Counted from the first letter of the stretch, positions 18,581 through 26,826 are shown. The stretch: DNA of 39,749 nt from Sandaracinobacteroides sayramensis (GCF_022014495.1 NZ_JAKLSQ010000001.1:544667-584415); one strand, 5' to 3'. The notes: generated by a model from the sequence alone, not told the origin. Made by a program: numbers and translations.

Positions 18581-18594
18581 GGCACTTGACTTGC
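18581..18594 (+). promoter_or_regulatory. Sigma-54-like promoter before the secreted 162-residue protein
   Basis: GGCACTTGACTTGC carries GGCAC and TTGC with the exact five-base spacing of the sigma-54 consensus. The predicted start is near 18606, giving a leader of about 56 bases. No TGT-N11-ACA dyad like those at 709 and 14015 was found upstream, so a chance match is possible. Confidence 0.45.
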
Positions 18595-18661
18595 GATCCG
18601 CCACTGGCAAGTTGCTGCGCGAATTATCCGGCGACAGCCATTTGCAAAAAGGGGGTATCTG

Positions 18662-19150
18662 ATGTTCGTGCGTGCCATGTTCATAGGCGCGATTCTTGCC
18701 GCTGCTTCGGCGGCGGCCCCGGCCGCCGCCCAGCCCGCCCCGGCTCCCGCTTCGGCCCGGACGCTTCCGCCAAGCACCCCCATCAAGCTGAATTCTCTGG
18801 AGGAAGTGTCTTCAAAGACGGTCGAGGTGGGAACGAAGGTTCGCTTCGCCGTCGCCGAGGATGTGGTGGAAGGCGGCGTGGTCGTGATTCCGCGCGGCGC
18901 CCCCGCCACCGGCACTGTGAGCTGGAAGACGGGCCGTGCCATTGGCGGCAAGTCCGGAAAATTCGAAGTGACCTTCGACGAGGTGACGGTGAACGGCCGT
19001 TCCCTGCGGCTGATGGGCAAGCACCGGCAGGAAGGCAAAGGCAACACCCTGGGGGCGGTGCTGGGGTCGGTCGTGATCTCCGGCCGTTCGGCGGTGATGC
19101 TCCCCGGACAGACGGTCCAGGCGCTGACCGGGGAAGCCGTTCCCTTCTGA
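18662..19150 (+). CDS. Secreted protein of unknown function
   Basis: The 162-residue protein has a signal peptide (MFVRAMFIGAILAAASAAAP, cut near AAAQ) and an Ala/Pro linker. The mature part (about 40-162) alternates short strands (TPIKLNSLEEVSS, GTKVRFAVAEDV, GGVVVIPRGAPATGTVSWK, KFEVTFDEVTVNGRSLRLMG), a beta-barrel-like pattern. No catalytic motif is seen. AAAGGGGG precedes the ATG. Probably periplasmic. It stands alone behind a sigma-54-like promoter, 137 bases after fabI. Confidence 0.82.
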   Translation: MFVRAMFIGAILAAASAAAPAAAQPAPAPASARTLPPSTPIKLNSLEEVSSKTVEVGTKVRFAVAEDVVEGGVVVIPRGAPATGTVSWKTGRAIGGKSGKFEVTFDEVTVNGRSLRLMGKHRQEGKGNTLGAVLGSVVISGRSAVMLPGQTVQALTGEAVPF

Positions 19151-19197
19151 GACAATTTCGCCGTTTCCTCCCGAACGGAACAGGACAGGTTTGAATC

Positions 19198-19287
19198 GTC
19201 ACCCCGGGCTTGACCCGGGGTCCAGCTTTTCCACGCGCACAGCGCTGGAGGAAGAAAGCCGGACCCCGGGTCAAGCCCGGGGTGACG
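19198..19287. repeat. Intergenic inverted repeat, family 1, copy E
   Basis: Near-identical to copy B: GTCACCCCGGGCTTGACCC left, exact complement right, about 30 bases between. It lies 47 bases after the secreted protein gene and 80 before aroC. Confidence 0.92.
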
Positions 19288-19366
19288 AGGCATAGCTGAC
19301 CTCCCATTCGGTCCGCGCCCGCCATCGGCATTTGCCATTCGCCGCGCACTCCGCCATTCCGCCCCC

Positions 19367-20443
19367 ATGTCCATGAACAGCTTCGGCCACCTGTTCCGCT
19401 TCACCACCTGGGGGGAATCCCATGGCCCGGCGCTGGGCGCCGTGGTGGATGGCTGCCCGCCCGGGCTGCCGCTTTCGGAAGCCTTCATCCAGCCCTTCCT
19501 CGACAGGCGCCGCCCCGGCCAGTCCCGCTTCACCACGCAGCGGCAGGAGCCGGACAGCGTGGAAATCCTCTCCGGCGTTTACGAGGGGCTCACCACCGGC
19601 ACGCCGATCAGCCTGATGATCCGCAACCTGGACCAGCGCTCGAAGGATTATTCCGAGGTCGCGCGCAAATACCGCCCCGGCCACGCCGACTATGCCTATG
19701 ACGCGAAATACGGCCTGCGCGACCCGCGCGGCGGCGGCCGCTCCTCCGCCCGCGAAACCGCCGCCCGCGTAGCGGCCGGCGCCGTCGCCCGCGCCGCGCT
19801 GGGGGAAGGCGTCTCCATCCGCGGCTATCTGGTGGAACTGGGCGGCGACGCGATCGACCGCGCCCGTTTCGACCCCGCCGAGATCGACAGCAACCCCTTC
19901 TTCTGCCCGGACGCCAAAGCCGCCGCCCGCTGGGAAACCCTGCTGGATTCGGCCCGCAAGGCCGGCTCCTCGCTGGGCGCGGTGGTGGAAGTGGTGGCGG
20001 ACGGCGTGCCCGCCGGCTGGGGCGCCCCCATCTACCACAAGCTGGACGGCCAGTTGGCGGCGGCGATGATGTCGGTGAACGCGGTGAAGGGCGTGGAGAT
20101 CGGCGACGGTTTCGCCGCCGCCCGCCTGCGCGGCGAGGAGAACGCAGACCGGATGCGCCCCGGCGCGGACGGCAAGCCGCTGTTCCTGGCCAATCACGCC
20201 GGCGGAATCGCCGGCGGCATTTCCACCGGCCAGCCGCTGGTGGTGCGGCTGGCGCTGAAACCCACCAGTTCCATCCTCACCCCGGTCGAAACCGTCACCC
20301 GCGAGGGCGAGGCCACCGAAGTCGTCACCAAGGGCCGGCACGACCCCTGCGTCGGCATCCGCGCCGCGCCGGTGGCGGAGGCGATGATGGCGCTGGTGCT
20401 GGCGGACGCGAAGCTGATGCAGCGCGGCCAGACCGGACGCTGA
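19367..20443 (+). CDS. aroC: Chorismate synthase
   Basis: The 358-residue enzyme shows the family signatures [57 protein letters not shown] and [20 protein letters not shown]. It converts EPSP to chorismate using reduced FMN and closes the shikimate pathway. The length is normal. No clear ribosome site precedes ATG 19367; Met3 at 19373 is an alternative start. Confidence 0.96.
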   Translation: MSMNSFGHLFRFTTWGESHGPALGAVVDGCPPGLPLSEAFIQPFLDRRRPGQSRFTTQRQEPDSVEILSGVYEGLTTGTPISLMIRNLDQRSKDYSEVARKYRPGHADYAYDAKYGLRDPRGGGRSSARETAARVAAGAVARAALGEGVSIRGYLVELGGDAIDRARFDPAEIDSNPFFCPDAKAAARWETLLDSARKAGSSLGAVVEVVADGVPAGWGAPIYHKLDGQLAAAMMSVNAVKGVEIGDGFAAARLRGEENADRMRPGADGKPLFLANHAGGIAGGISTGQPLVVRLALKPTSSILTPVETVTREGEATEVVTKGRHDPCVGIRAAPVAEAMMALVLADAKLMQRGQTGR

Positions 20444-20497
20444 CGAAGGCGCGCCGGCCTGGGCTGAGAACCCATACAGATAATGAATATATTTTCC

Positions 20498-20580
20498 GTC
20501 ACCCTGGGCTTGACCCGGGGTCCAGCTTTCCAGCCAGCGCAGGAAAAGAAGCTGGACCCCGGGTCAAGCCCGAGGTGACG
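20498..20580. repeat. Intergenic inverted repeat, family 1, copy F
   Basis: The left arm has a T in CCCTGGGC and the right arm an A in CCCGAGG: the two changes compensate and keep the stem paired. It lies between the convergent aroC and 20604-20990 genes, where it could terminate both. Confidence 0.9.
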
Positions 20581-20603
20581 AAGGGGGAATATCAGTCCCC
20601 AAC

Positions 20604-20990
20604 CTAATCGTCGGCGCTCAGATCGTCCTCGCCCCAGTCGCTGTCCAGGTCGGACATCTCGCCGTCGAGGTCGGGAATCGAATCCAGCTCCTCGTCCCCC
20701 GGGTCGGTATCCCCCAATATCTCTTCCTCGTCGTCATGCATCGGCTCGCCCTCGAAGGCGCCGGTGTCGATCTCGCCGCTTTCCACCATTTCCCGCATCA
20801 CATCCACCAGATCGGCGGGCTCGTCGTCGTAGAGCGAAGTCGGGTCGGAAGGGCCGTGCGCGCTTTCCGAAAGCGCCGGGCCGGGATGCCGCGCGTCCTC
20901 GGCCACATCCTGCGCCTGCGGGCCGTCATCCTGCTCGCGGTTGAGGGACTCGGGGGCCTCGTCGGCATTGTCGCGTGGGCGCGCGCTCAT
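20604..20990 (-). CDS. Acidic low-complexity protein of unknown function
   Basis: The 128-residue protein is very rich in Asp and Glu, mostly after residue 50 (DDEPADLVDVMREMVESGEI, then DDEEEILGDTDPGDEELDSI). The only likely helix is the DLVDVMREMVESGEID stretch. AAGGAG precedes the ATG by about 6 bases, which supports translation. It lies 18 bases downstream of the DUF4870-like gene on the same strand and probably shares its transcript. No function is known to me. Confidence 0.72.
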   Translation of the reverse strand: MSARPRDNADEAPESLNREQDDGPQAQDVAEDARHPGPALSESAHGPSDPTSLYDDEPADLVDVMREMVESGEIDTGAFEGEPMHDDEEEILGDTDPGDEELDSIPDLDGEMSDLDSDWGEDDLSADD

Positions 20991-21008
20991 CTTCCGGCTC
21001 CTTTTTCC

Positions 21009-21374
21009 TTATACCAGCCAGGTTTCCACATTCGTCACCGGCTGGTGCTTCTGCGCCGCCAGCAGGCTCTTGATCGCCCGGGCCGCGAACCACACCGCCA
21101 CCAGCGGGAACAGGATCCAGGCCAGCAGGAACAGGGTGATGATCGAGCCGATCACCGCCACCACGGTCCAGGCGATTCCCATCCAGAAGGTGCGGATATG
21201 GTAGCGGTAGTGGCTGTCCTCCCAGGTCTCGTGCGGCTCGCCCTTCCACACATAGGCGAGGATCACGCCGATGATGGTGGTGATGCCCATCAGGAAGCTG
21301 CCGATATAGAGCAGGCTGATGATGGTGGGCCGGTTCATCTGGAAATCGTTGCTGGTCGCCGGTTCGTTCGCCAT
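21009..21374 (-). CDS. DUF4870-like (Tic20-type) small membrane protein
   Basis: The 121-residue protein has three or four hydrophobic segments: IISLLYIGSFLMGITTIIGV, a polar loop with ETWEDSHYRYHIRTFW, GIAWTVVAVIGSIITLFLLA, and FPLVAVWFAARAIKSLLAA. The HYRYHIRTFW-like loop between helices is typical of DUF4870 proteins. AGGAG lies before ATG 21374. It is divergent from rnpB. Function unknown. Confidence 0.85.
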   Translation of the reverse strand: MANEPATSNDFQMNRPTIISLLYIGSFLMGITTIIGVILAYVWKGEPHETWEDSHYRYHIRTFWMGIAWTVVAVIGSIITLFLLAWILFPLVAVWFAARAIKSLLAAQKHQPVTNVETWLV

Positions 21375-21401
21375 GGGGGACTCCTGTTGCACCCGCACAG
21401 C

Positions 21402-21430
21402 TTGACGTTTCGCGGCCTTCTGCACAAGTA
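21402..21430 (+). promoter_or_regulatory. Probable rnpB promoter
   Basis: TTGACG (21402-21407), a 17-base spacer and CAAGTA (21425-21430) place the start about 7-8 bases on, at the first paired base of the RNase P RNA (21438). The -35 is strong, the -10 weak. Confidence 0.5.
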
Positions 21431-21437
21431 GGGGCGT

Positions 21438-21811
21438 GCCAGAGGTCCGGGCGGCCGCGTGCGGGTTATCCCGTTCGAGGAAAGTCCGGGCTCCACGGAT
21501 CGACGGTGGCGGGTAACGCCCGCCGGGGGCGACCCCAGGGAAAGTGCCACAGAAAGGACACCGCCGCCCCGGCTTCGGCTGGCGGCAAGGTCGAAAGGGT
21601 GCGGCAAGAGCGCACCGCGCGTCCGGCAACGGGCGCGGCAGGGCAAACCCCACCGGGAGCAAGACCGAATAGGCGCGCGGCGCCCGGCAACGGGCAGGCC
21701 TGATCCGGCCGACGCGCGCGGGTTGGTTGCTGGAGGCCTGCGGCAACGCAGGCCCGAGAGGAATGGTCGCCCCCCGCAAGGGGACAGAACCCGGCTTACA
21801 GGACCTCTGGC
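21438..21811 (+). ncRNA. rnpB: RNase P RNA, bacterial class A
   Basis: The catalytic RNA of RNase P, which trims the 5' leader of tRNAs. Conserved blocks appear in order: GAGGAAAGTCCGGGCTCCA near the 5' end, AGGGTGCGGCAAGAGCGCACC, CAGGGCAAACCCCACCGGG, GAGAGGAATGGTCGCC, and ACAGAACCCGGCTTACAG near the 3' end. The first 11 bases (GCCAGAGGTCC) pair with the last 11 (GGACCTCTGGC), forming helix P1. A run of six T follows at 21813-21818 and may terminate it. No protein gene is needed to explain this stretch. Confidence 0.97.
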
Positions 21812-21824
21812 GCTTTTTTGTTTG

Positions 21825-21986
21825 GCCGGGCGAAGCCCGGTTCCGCGCATTGGCGCGGGCGGCCGGTCGGCCTTGCGGCGCTGCGCGCCGGTTTGGCCGG
21901 CCTTCACCGATCGCGAGCCCCGGCGCGAAGCGCCGCAAGCGCGACTGCGCGCCCGCGCCAATGCGCGGAACCGGGCTTCGCCCGGC
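21825..21986. repeat. Large palindromic element with 36-bp perfect arms
   Basis: Left arm 21825-21860 is the exact reverse complement of right arm 21951-21986 (starting GCCGGGCGAAGCCCGGTTCC and ending in its complement). The 90-base centre contains further pairing, for instance CTTGCGGCGC with GCGCCGCAAG. Each arm itself begins with a small hairpin (GCCGGGCGAAGCCCGG-like). It lies just after rnpB and 73 bases before ndk. Confidence 0.88.
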
Positions 21987-22059
21987 AAACGAAACTTGTG
22001 CGCTGCACCACCCTCCGCTAAAGGCCCCGCCAATTTCCCCCTCTCGTCAGGAACCGACC

Positions 22060-22482
22060 ATGGCCGTCACCCGCACTTTTTCCATCATCAAGCCCGACGC
22101 CACGCGGCGCAACATCACCGGCAAGGTGACGACGATGCTGGAAGAAGCCGGCCTGCGCGTGGTCGCGTCGAAGCGCATCCACATGACGAAGGAGCAGGCG
22201 GAAGGCTTCTACGGCGTCCACCGGGAGCGTCCCTTCTTCAACGACCTCGTCGCCTTCATGACCTCCGGCCCGGTGGTGGTGCAGGTGCTGGAAGGCGAAG
22301 ACGCCGTGGCGCTGAACCGCCAGGTGATGGGCGCCACCAACCCGGAAAACGCCGACGCCGGCACGATCCGCAAGGAACTGGCCGAAAGCATCGAAGCCAA
22401 CACGGTGCATGGTTCCGACTCCGAGGAGAATGCGGCGATCGAAATCGCCTTCTTCTTCAAGCCGGAAGAGGTTGTGGGCTGA
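22060..22482 (+). CDS. ndk: Nucleoside diphosphate kinase
   Basis: The 140-residue enzyme has the start [18 protein letters not shown] and the active-site loop [12 protein letters not shown] with phospho-accepting His117. It equalises nucleoside triphosphate pools by ping-pong phosphate transfer. Length is standard. AGGA lies 8 bases before the ATG. A terminator-like hairpin follows at 22587. Confidence 0.96.
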   Translation: MAVTRTFSIIKPDATRRNITGKVTTMLEEAGLRVVASKRIHMTKEQAEGFYGVHRERPFFNDLVAFMTSGPVVVQVLEGEDAVALNRQVMGATNPENADAGTIRKELAESIEANTVHGSDSEENAAIEIAFFFKPEEVVG

Positions 22483-22586
22483 GGCCAAGCGCGGCTGCGA
22501 TCAACGCGCAAGCGTTGACTCGCAGACTCGCGCGCAGCGCCCGGCCGGCTGAGCGGGCGATCTCTATCGCCCGCCAGTCCGACGGC

Positions 22587-22616
22587 ACGCGGCTTCGCCG
22601 CGTTCTTTCTTTCTTA
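22587..22616 (+). terminator. Rho-independent-like terminator after ndk
   Basis: ACGCGGCTTCGCCGCGT forms a perfect seven-base stem with a short loop, followed by TCTTTCTTTCTT. The distance to the ndk stop is 104 bases. The remaining part of the gap (22617-22730) is GC-rich dyads without a credible gene. Confidence 0.6.
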
Positions 22617-22730
22617 CTTCTCCAAACCCGGCCGGACTCGGCGGCTCCGCCGCCGGCCGGCCCCCAGAGTCTGCCCAGCAATCCGGCAAGCCAGCACCAC
22701 CCCTAAACGGCCGAATGCCCAAACAGGCCC

Positions 22731-23321
22731 TCAGGCCTCCAGCTCGACATCCCAGTAGAGATAGTCCCGCCAGGTCTCATGGCAGTAGTGCGGCGGGAAC
22801 CCCCGCCCATTCTCCTGCAACTGGTGGCTGGTCGGCTGGAACGGCCGCTGCCGGGGCAGCATATGCGCCTCCGCCGGGGTCCGCCCGCCCTTGCGCAGGT
22901 TGCAGGGCGCGCAGGCCGTCGTCACATTCGTCCAGCTCGTGCGGCCGCCATAGGCGCGCGGCACCACATGGTCGAAGGTCAGCTCATGCGGGGAACCGCA
23001 ATATTGGCAAGTGAAGCGGTCGCGCAGGAACAGGTTGAACCGGGTGAAGGCCGGGTGCGTGGAGGGCTTCACATATTGCCGAAGCGCCACCACCGAGGGC
23101 AGCCGCATGGCGAAACTGGGGGAGCGGATCTCCCGGTCATATTGCGCGATCACGTCCACCCGCTCCAGGAAGGTGGCCTTGATCGCGTCCTGCCAGCTCC
23201 AGAGCGACAGCGGATAATAGCTCAAGGGGGTGTAATCGGCGTTCAGAACCAGCGCCGGGCAGGCTTGCGGGCTCGCCCAGCGCCCCTGCCATCGGTCCTG
23301 CAACACATCGGGATGATACAT
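22731..23321 (-). CDS. HNH endonuclease
   Basis: The 196-residue protein has an HNH domain at about 100-150: CQYCG, LTFDHVVPRAYGGRTSWTNV and CAPCNLRKGG, giving two CxxC zinc pairs and the catalytic His in DHVVP. The N-terminal part (PALVLNADYTPLSYYPLSLW) is typical of a widespread chromosomal HNH family in alphaproteobacteria, whose role is not known. The ATG at 23321 is used; the open frame continues to 23477 without family similarity. It is divergent from gluQRS. Confidence 0.9.
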   Translation of the reverse strand: MYHPDVLQDRWQGRWASPQACPALVLNADYTPLSYYPLSLWSWQDAIKATFLERVDVIAQYDREIRSPSFAMRLPSVVALRQYVKPSTHPAFTRFNLFLRDRFTCQYCGSPHELTFDHVVPRAYGGRTSWTNVTTACAPCNLRKGGRTPAEAHMLPRQRPFQPTSHQLQENGRGFPPHYCHETWRDYLYWDVELEA

Positions 23322-23482
23322 AGGCCGCCCGTCTCCTGTCCCCGGAGCGAGGCGTCTGGCCTGGCCGTCCCTATCGCACTTCGGGCAGGGCTGGTCACGC
23401 CTGCTCGTCTGTCCGCGCCCCCTATACCAGAGGCAGTATGTCGCTGCTATGACAGCACCAGATATTGTTGAGGTCAAGCGGC

Positions 23483-24313
23483 ATGCCTTCGCCCCCCATA
23501 ATCACCCGCTTCGCCCCCTCGCCAAGCGGCCTGCTGCACCTCGGCCACGCCTACTCCGCCGCGCTCGGCCATCGGCTGGCCCGGGCGGCGGGCGGCCGCT
23601 GGCTGCTGCGGATCGAGGACATAGACGGCACCCGCTGCCGCCTCGAATTCACCGACGCCATCCTCGCCGACCTGCAATGGCTCGGCCTCGACTGGGACGG
23701 CCCGCCCCTCCTCCAGACCAGCCGCCGCGATGCGCATGAGAAGGCGCTCGCCCGCCTGGAAGCGCTGGGCGTCACCTACCCCTGCTTCTGCACGCGCGCC
23801 GATATCGCCGCCGCCGCCAACGCCCCGCACGGCGCCACGCCCGCCTACCCCGGCACCTGCCGTAACCTCGCCGACGCCCGCGCGCGGATGGCCAGCCGCC
23901 CGCACGCCATCCGCCTGAACGTCGAGGCCGCGCTCGCGCGAACCGGCCCGCAACCGGCGGACCCGCGCCTCGCCGGAGACATCGTGCTCGCCCGCAAGGA
24001 CATAGGCGTCGGCTACATGCTCGCCGCCGTGGTGGACGACGCCGACAGCGGCGTCACCGACATCGTGCGCGGCCGCGACCTCCTCGAATCCACCCCCACG
24101 CAGCAACTGCTGCAAGCCCTGCTCGGCTATCCGGCGCCGCGCTACCACCACCACCGCCTGCTGCTCGCCGCAGACGGCCGGCGCCTCGCCAAGCGCGACC
24201 GGGCCGAAACGCTGGCGGACTTGCGCGACGGCGGGGTGGACGGCCGCCGGCTGGCGGCCCGCCTCGGCAACCTTCCGCCCGACGGCCCGGACCTGCATTT
24301 CCCCATCCCATAA
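23483..24313 (+). CDS. gluQRS: Glutamyl-Q tRNA(Asp) synthetase
   Basis: The 276-residue protein resembles the catalytic domain of glutamyl-tRNA synthetase without an anticodon-binding domain. It has RFAPSPSGLLHLGHAYSA (HIGH-like motif), RIEDIDGTRC, and LAKRDRAETL in the place of KMSKS. Such enzymes attach glutamate to queuosine in tRNA(Asp). The single CFC rather than a full zinc set is visible at PCFCTRADI. The start is ATG 23483 with GAGG upstream; a TTG at 23465 is in frame. Confidence 0.94.
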   Translation: MPSPPIITRFAPSPSGLLHLGHAYSAALGHRLARAAGGRWLLRIEDIDGTRCRLEFTDAILADLQWLGLDWDGPPLLQTSRRDAHEKALARLEALGVTYPCFCTRADIAAAANAPHGATPAYPGTCRNLADARARMASRPHAIRLNVEAALARTGPQPADPRLAGDIVLARKDIGVGYMLAAVVDDADSGVTDIVRGRDLLESTPTQQLLQALLGYPAPRYHHHRLLLAADGRRLAKRDRAETLADLRDGGVDGRRLAARLGNLPPDGPDLHFPIP

Positions 24314-24364
24314 GCCTGCACCAGCGGGACAAATTGCGCAGGTGCGCCACCCTTTCCGGCCTGC

Positions 24365-24370
24365 TATAAT
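24365..24370 (+). promoter_or_regulatory. TATAAT -10 element directly before a start codon
   Basis: A perfect TATAAT ends 8 bases before the ATG at 24379, so transcription would begin at or very near the start codon. No Shine-Dalgarno sequence is present. The -35 is weak (GTGCGC at 17-base spacing). Confidence 0.5.
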
Positions 24371-24378
24371 CGCGTCTC

Positions 24379-24591
24379 ATGAACGCTATTCTCATCGCCC
24401 TCATCGTGCTGGCCGCCGGCGGCACCGCCTATGTGCTGATCCGGGGCATCATCACCATGGCGCAGGGGAAGGACATCTCCGGCGTCCAGTCCAACAAATA
24501 TATGGCGTCGCGCGTGGCGCTGCAGGGCCTGACGATCCTGCTCGTCATCCTCCTCTTCGCACTGGGCGGGCGCGGCCTTTCGGGCGGCTGA
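24379..24591 (+). CDS. HIG1-like twin-transmembrane protein
   Basis: The 70-residue protein has two hydrophobic helices (MNAILIALIVLAAGGTAYVL and LQGLTILLVILLFALGG) joined by IRGIITMAQGKDISGVQSNK then YMASRVA. The QSNK-x-M-x-x-RV pattern is typical of HIG1-domain proteins, which in mitochondria assist cytochrome oxidase; the bacterial role is inferred. It lies one base before the adenosyltransferase gene, a pairing familiar from sphingomonads. It may be translated from a leaderless message. Confidence 0.88.
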   Translation: MNAILIALIVLAAGGTAYVLIRGIITMAQGKDISGVQSNKYMASRVALQGLTILLVILLFALGGRGLSGG

Positions 24592-24592
24592 A

Positions 24593-25183
24593 ATGGTTCG
24601 CCTGAACAAGATCTACACCCGCACCGGGGACGACGGCAGCACGGGCCTCGTCGGCGGCGAACGCATCGCCAAGAACAGCCCGCGCGTCGCCGCCTATGGC
24701 ACGGTGGACGAGGCCAATTCCGCGCTGGGCGTCGCCCGTCTGCACGCCGGCGGCGAGACCCTCGCCATGATCGGGCGCATCCAGAACGACCTGTTCGACG
24801 TCGGCGCCGACCTCGCCACCCCGGGCGAGGACTTCCGCCCCGGGGCGCCGCAACCCGAATGGCCGCCGCTGCGCACGGTGCAAAGCCAGATCGACCGGCT
24901 GGAGGCCGAGATCGACGCGATGAACGCCGAGCTTCAGCCGCTGAACAGCTTCATCCTGCCCGGCGGCACCGCGCTTTCCGCCCATCTCCACCTGGCCCGG
25001 GCGATCGTCCGCCGGGCCGAGCGCGACGCGGTGACGGCGGCGGGCGGAACGCCGGTCAATCCGGCGGCCGTGCGCTATCTCAACCGCCTGTCGGACCATC
25101 TGTTCGTGCTGGCCCGCCACGCCAACCGCGCCGAAACCGGCGGCGAAGGCGACATATTATGGGTGCCGGCCGCCAACCGCTAA
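24593..25183 (+). CDS. pduO: PduO-type ATP:cob(I)alamin adenosyltransferase
   Basis: The 196-residue protein has the PduO signature KIYTRTGDDGSTGLVGGERI at the N-terminus, AYGTVDEANSALG, and the ATP-binding helix residues in RAIVRRAERDAV plus YLNRLSDHLFVLARHAN. It transfers the adenosyl group of ATP to cob(I)alamin, making coenzyme B12. The stop of the HIG1-like gene is one base upstream, so they form an operon. Confidence 0.94.
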   Translation: MVRLNKIYTRTGDDGSTGLVGGERIAKNSPRVAAYGTVDEANSALGVARLHAGGETLAMIGRIQNDLFDVGADLATPGEDFRPGAPQPEWPPLRTVQSQIDRLEAEIDAMNAELQPLNSFILPGGTALSAHLHLARAIVRRAERDAVTAAGGTPVNPAAVRYLNRLSDHLFVLARHANRAETGGEGDILWVPAANR

Positions 25184-25207
25184 GGCCCGAAGAAACTGGC
25201 CCACCCC

Positions 25208-25316
25208 GTCACCCCGGGCTTGGCCCGGGCCCCAGCTTCTTCGGGCGCGTGAGTTAGCCGATCACACCCGGACGGCGGGCAAAATAGCTGGACCCCGGAT
25301 CAAGCCCGGGGTGACG
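25208..25316. repeat. Intergenic inverted repeat, family 1, copy G
   Basis: A longer, more diverged copy (109 bp): GTCACCCCGGGCTTGGCCC at the left and GGATCAAGCCCGGGGTGAC at the right, so the inner stem has mismatches while the outer ends pair fully. It is the first element of a repeat-filled gap (25184-25531). Confidence 0.85.
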
Positions 25317-25332
25317 CATAAAATAGCTTCAA

Positions 25333-25449
25333 AGCGCCGCAGGCAATCAATCGCCTCACCCGCACAACTTGCCCAGTTTCGCCCTCACCCAAAAAAAGAG
25401 GGTGCAGGGAAATCATTTCCCTGCTGGGGTGAAGGGGCAAAGCCCCTTC
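25333..25449. repeat. 117-bp family 3 repeat, copy 2
   Basis: Same ends and same total length as 17519-17635. The last 55 bases differ at only two positions by eye (T for C and A for G), the second inside the GGGGCAAAGCCCC loop, while the roughly 45-base middle has diverged. Confidence 0.82.
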
Positions 25450-25481
25450 AGACATCTCAGTGTCGGCCATCCGGCGACGGG

Positions 25482-25506
25482 GGGCAAAGCCCTGGCCGCC
25501 GGAGGC
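25482..25506. repeat. Family 2 repeat, partial copy 3
   Basis: GGGCAAAGCCCTGGCCGCCG and the following GAGGC match the right end of the 5109-5173 copy. It ends 25 bases before the stop of the convergent membrane protein gene. Confidence 0.65.
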
Positions 25507-25531
25507 AAGAACCACCGGCCCGGCAAACAGC

Positions 25532-26557
25532 CTACCGATCCACCCCACCGCTCCGCCCGGCGGCCGCATCGATGGCGCCGGCGCCGGCCCAGGAGACCAC
25601 ATGCAACACCAGTTGCAGCGCGCCCTGGGCGGCCATCAGCGCGGCGATTTCCAGCGAGGCGTCGCCGGTCAGGCTGACGGCGATGGCGGCGAAGAGGATT
25701 TCCTTGTTGGGCACGGGCATCCGCATGATCACCATGCGCAGCGCGCCCAGCAGGAACCAGGTTTCGAAGGCGATGCCCGGCAGGGCGACGGCCCAGCTTC
25801 CCACCAGCAGCGCCTGCGCCAGCAGCACGCGGCACAGGTGCCAGCGGAAGGCGAAGAGATTCTCCCGCGGGGGCAGGCTCATCACATTGCCGCGGAAGGC
25901 CAATATGCCAAGGTTCAGCACCAGCAGCGCGGCGAAGCTGCCGATCAGCACGCGAAGCGTGCGCGGGTCGAGCGCCGTGCCCAGCACATCCGCGCCATCC
26001 ATGCCGAGCGCCAGCAGCAGCAGCACCAGCGTGGAGAATATTCCGGCCAGCCCGGAGGTGATGGCCATGTCCTTGACGGCGGCGAACGGGCTGGAGGCCG
26101 GGTCGACGCCGGGGCCGTCGCCCCGGCCCAGGATGCGGGGCGGCGGCGCCTTGGGGTCGAATTCGATCCCGAGGTGCCTGGTGGCCCAGACCAGCAGGTA
26201 GCTGTGGCCGGAATAGCTGAAGAGCGCGTCGTTCATCACCCGCATGCGCAGGAAGACGGCGAAGGCGGGCCAGCCGAACTTCCACCAGCGGCGGTAGATG
26301 ATCCACTCGGTCAGCGGCGGCAGGAAGTATGATCCGAGGAACAGCAGCCAGAACAGGGGGTTGGCGGGCACCACGTCCACCACCTGCTCCCAGCCGACGC
26401 GGGCGATGGCGCGGGCCAGCAGGAAGAGGATCAGGATGGAGAGCAGGGCGTTGAAGCCCTTGCGCAAGCGCGTCGCGGCCGGCGTGCCCCCCCAGGTCTT
26501 CACGCGCTGGGCGACTTCCATGGCGCGGGAGAAGAGCGGTTGCGCGGTCACCCTCAT
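25532..26557 (-). CDS. Multi-pass inner membrane protein of unknown function
   Basis: The 341-residue protein has about eight hydrophobic segments (GFNALLSILILFLLARAIAR, FWLLFLGSYFLPPLTEWIIY, GIFSTLVLLLLALGM, VLIGSFAALLVLNLGILAF, and others). The layout faintly recalls the flippase-like part of lysyl-phosphatidylglycerol synthases (LPG_synthase_TM), but no signature is clear. The first ATG (26557) lacks a good ribosome site; Met13 at 26521 is an alternative. It is the last gene before the accessory-looking region. Confidence 0.78.
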   Translation of the reverse strand: MRVTAQPLFSRAMEVAQRVKTWGGTPAATRLRKGFNALLSILILFLLARAIARVGWEQVVDVVPANPLFWLLFLGSYFLPPLTEWIIYRRWWKFGWPAFAVFLRMRVMNDALFSYSGHSYLLVWATRHLGIEFDPKAPPPRILGRGDGPGVDPASSPFAAVKDMAITSGLAGIFSTLVLLLLALGMDGADVLGTALDPRTLRVLIGSFAALLVLNLGILAFRGNVMSLPPRENLFAFRWHLCRVLLAQALLVGSWAVALPGIAFETWFLLGALRMVIMRMPVPNKEILFAAIAVSLTGDASLEIAALMAAQGALQLVLHVVSWAGAGAIDAAAGRSGGVDR

Positions 26558-26826
26558 GCGCTAGCGGCGCAGGGCGCCCGCGGCAATGAAAACAATCGCC
26601 ATACCGAAGAGAGGTGATGCCGAGAGGGAAATGGTGCCAGAAGAGGACTCTTACCGGGCCCTCAAGCGGCTGATCCTTCTTGTAAATCAACTATGAACAA
26701 TCGCTGGAACCAGCAATAGCACCATCATGCGCTGCGGGGAAGATTGGATTCCCAAACAGCTTCAGAAGGTGATGATCGGAGTAAGCTTAGCTTCGTTCAA
26801 CGCCTGATATCGGAATAGTGCGCACC
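26558..26826. other. Gene-free gap that looks poorer in GC, possible junction
   Basis: About 270 bases with no credible gene on either strand. From about 26580 the sequence looks visibly less GC-rich than the flanks. I see no tRNA, direct repeat pair or integrase that would prove an insertion point. Confidence 0.4.

Noticed and set aside
21009-22033. Minus-strand frames extending through rnpB (upstream extension of the DUF4870-like gene and a 232-codon frame)
   Set aside because: The extension crosses the RNase P RNA; the membrane protein has a good ribosome site at its own ATG (21374).
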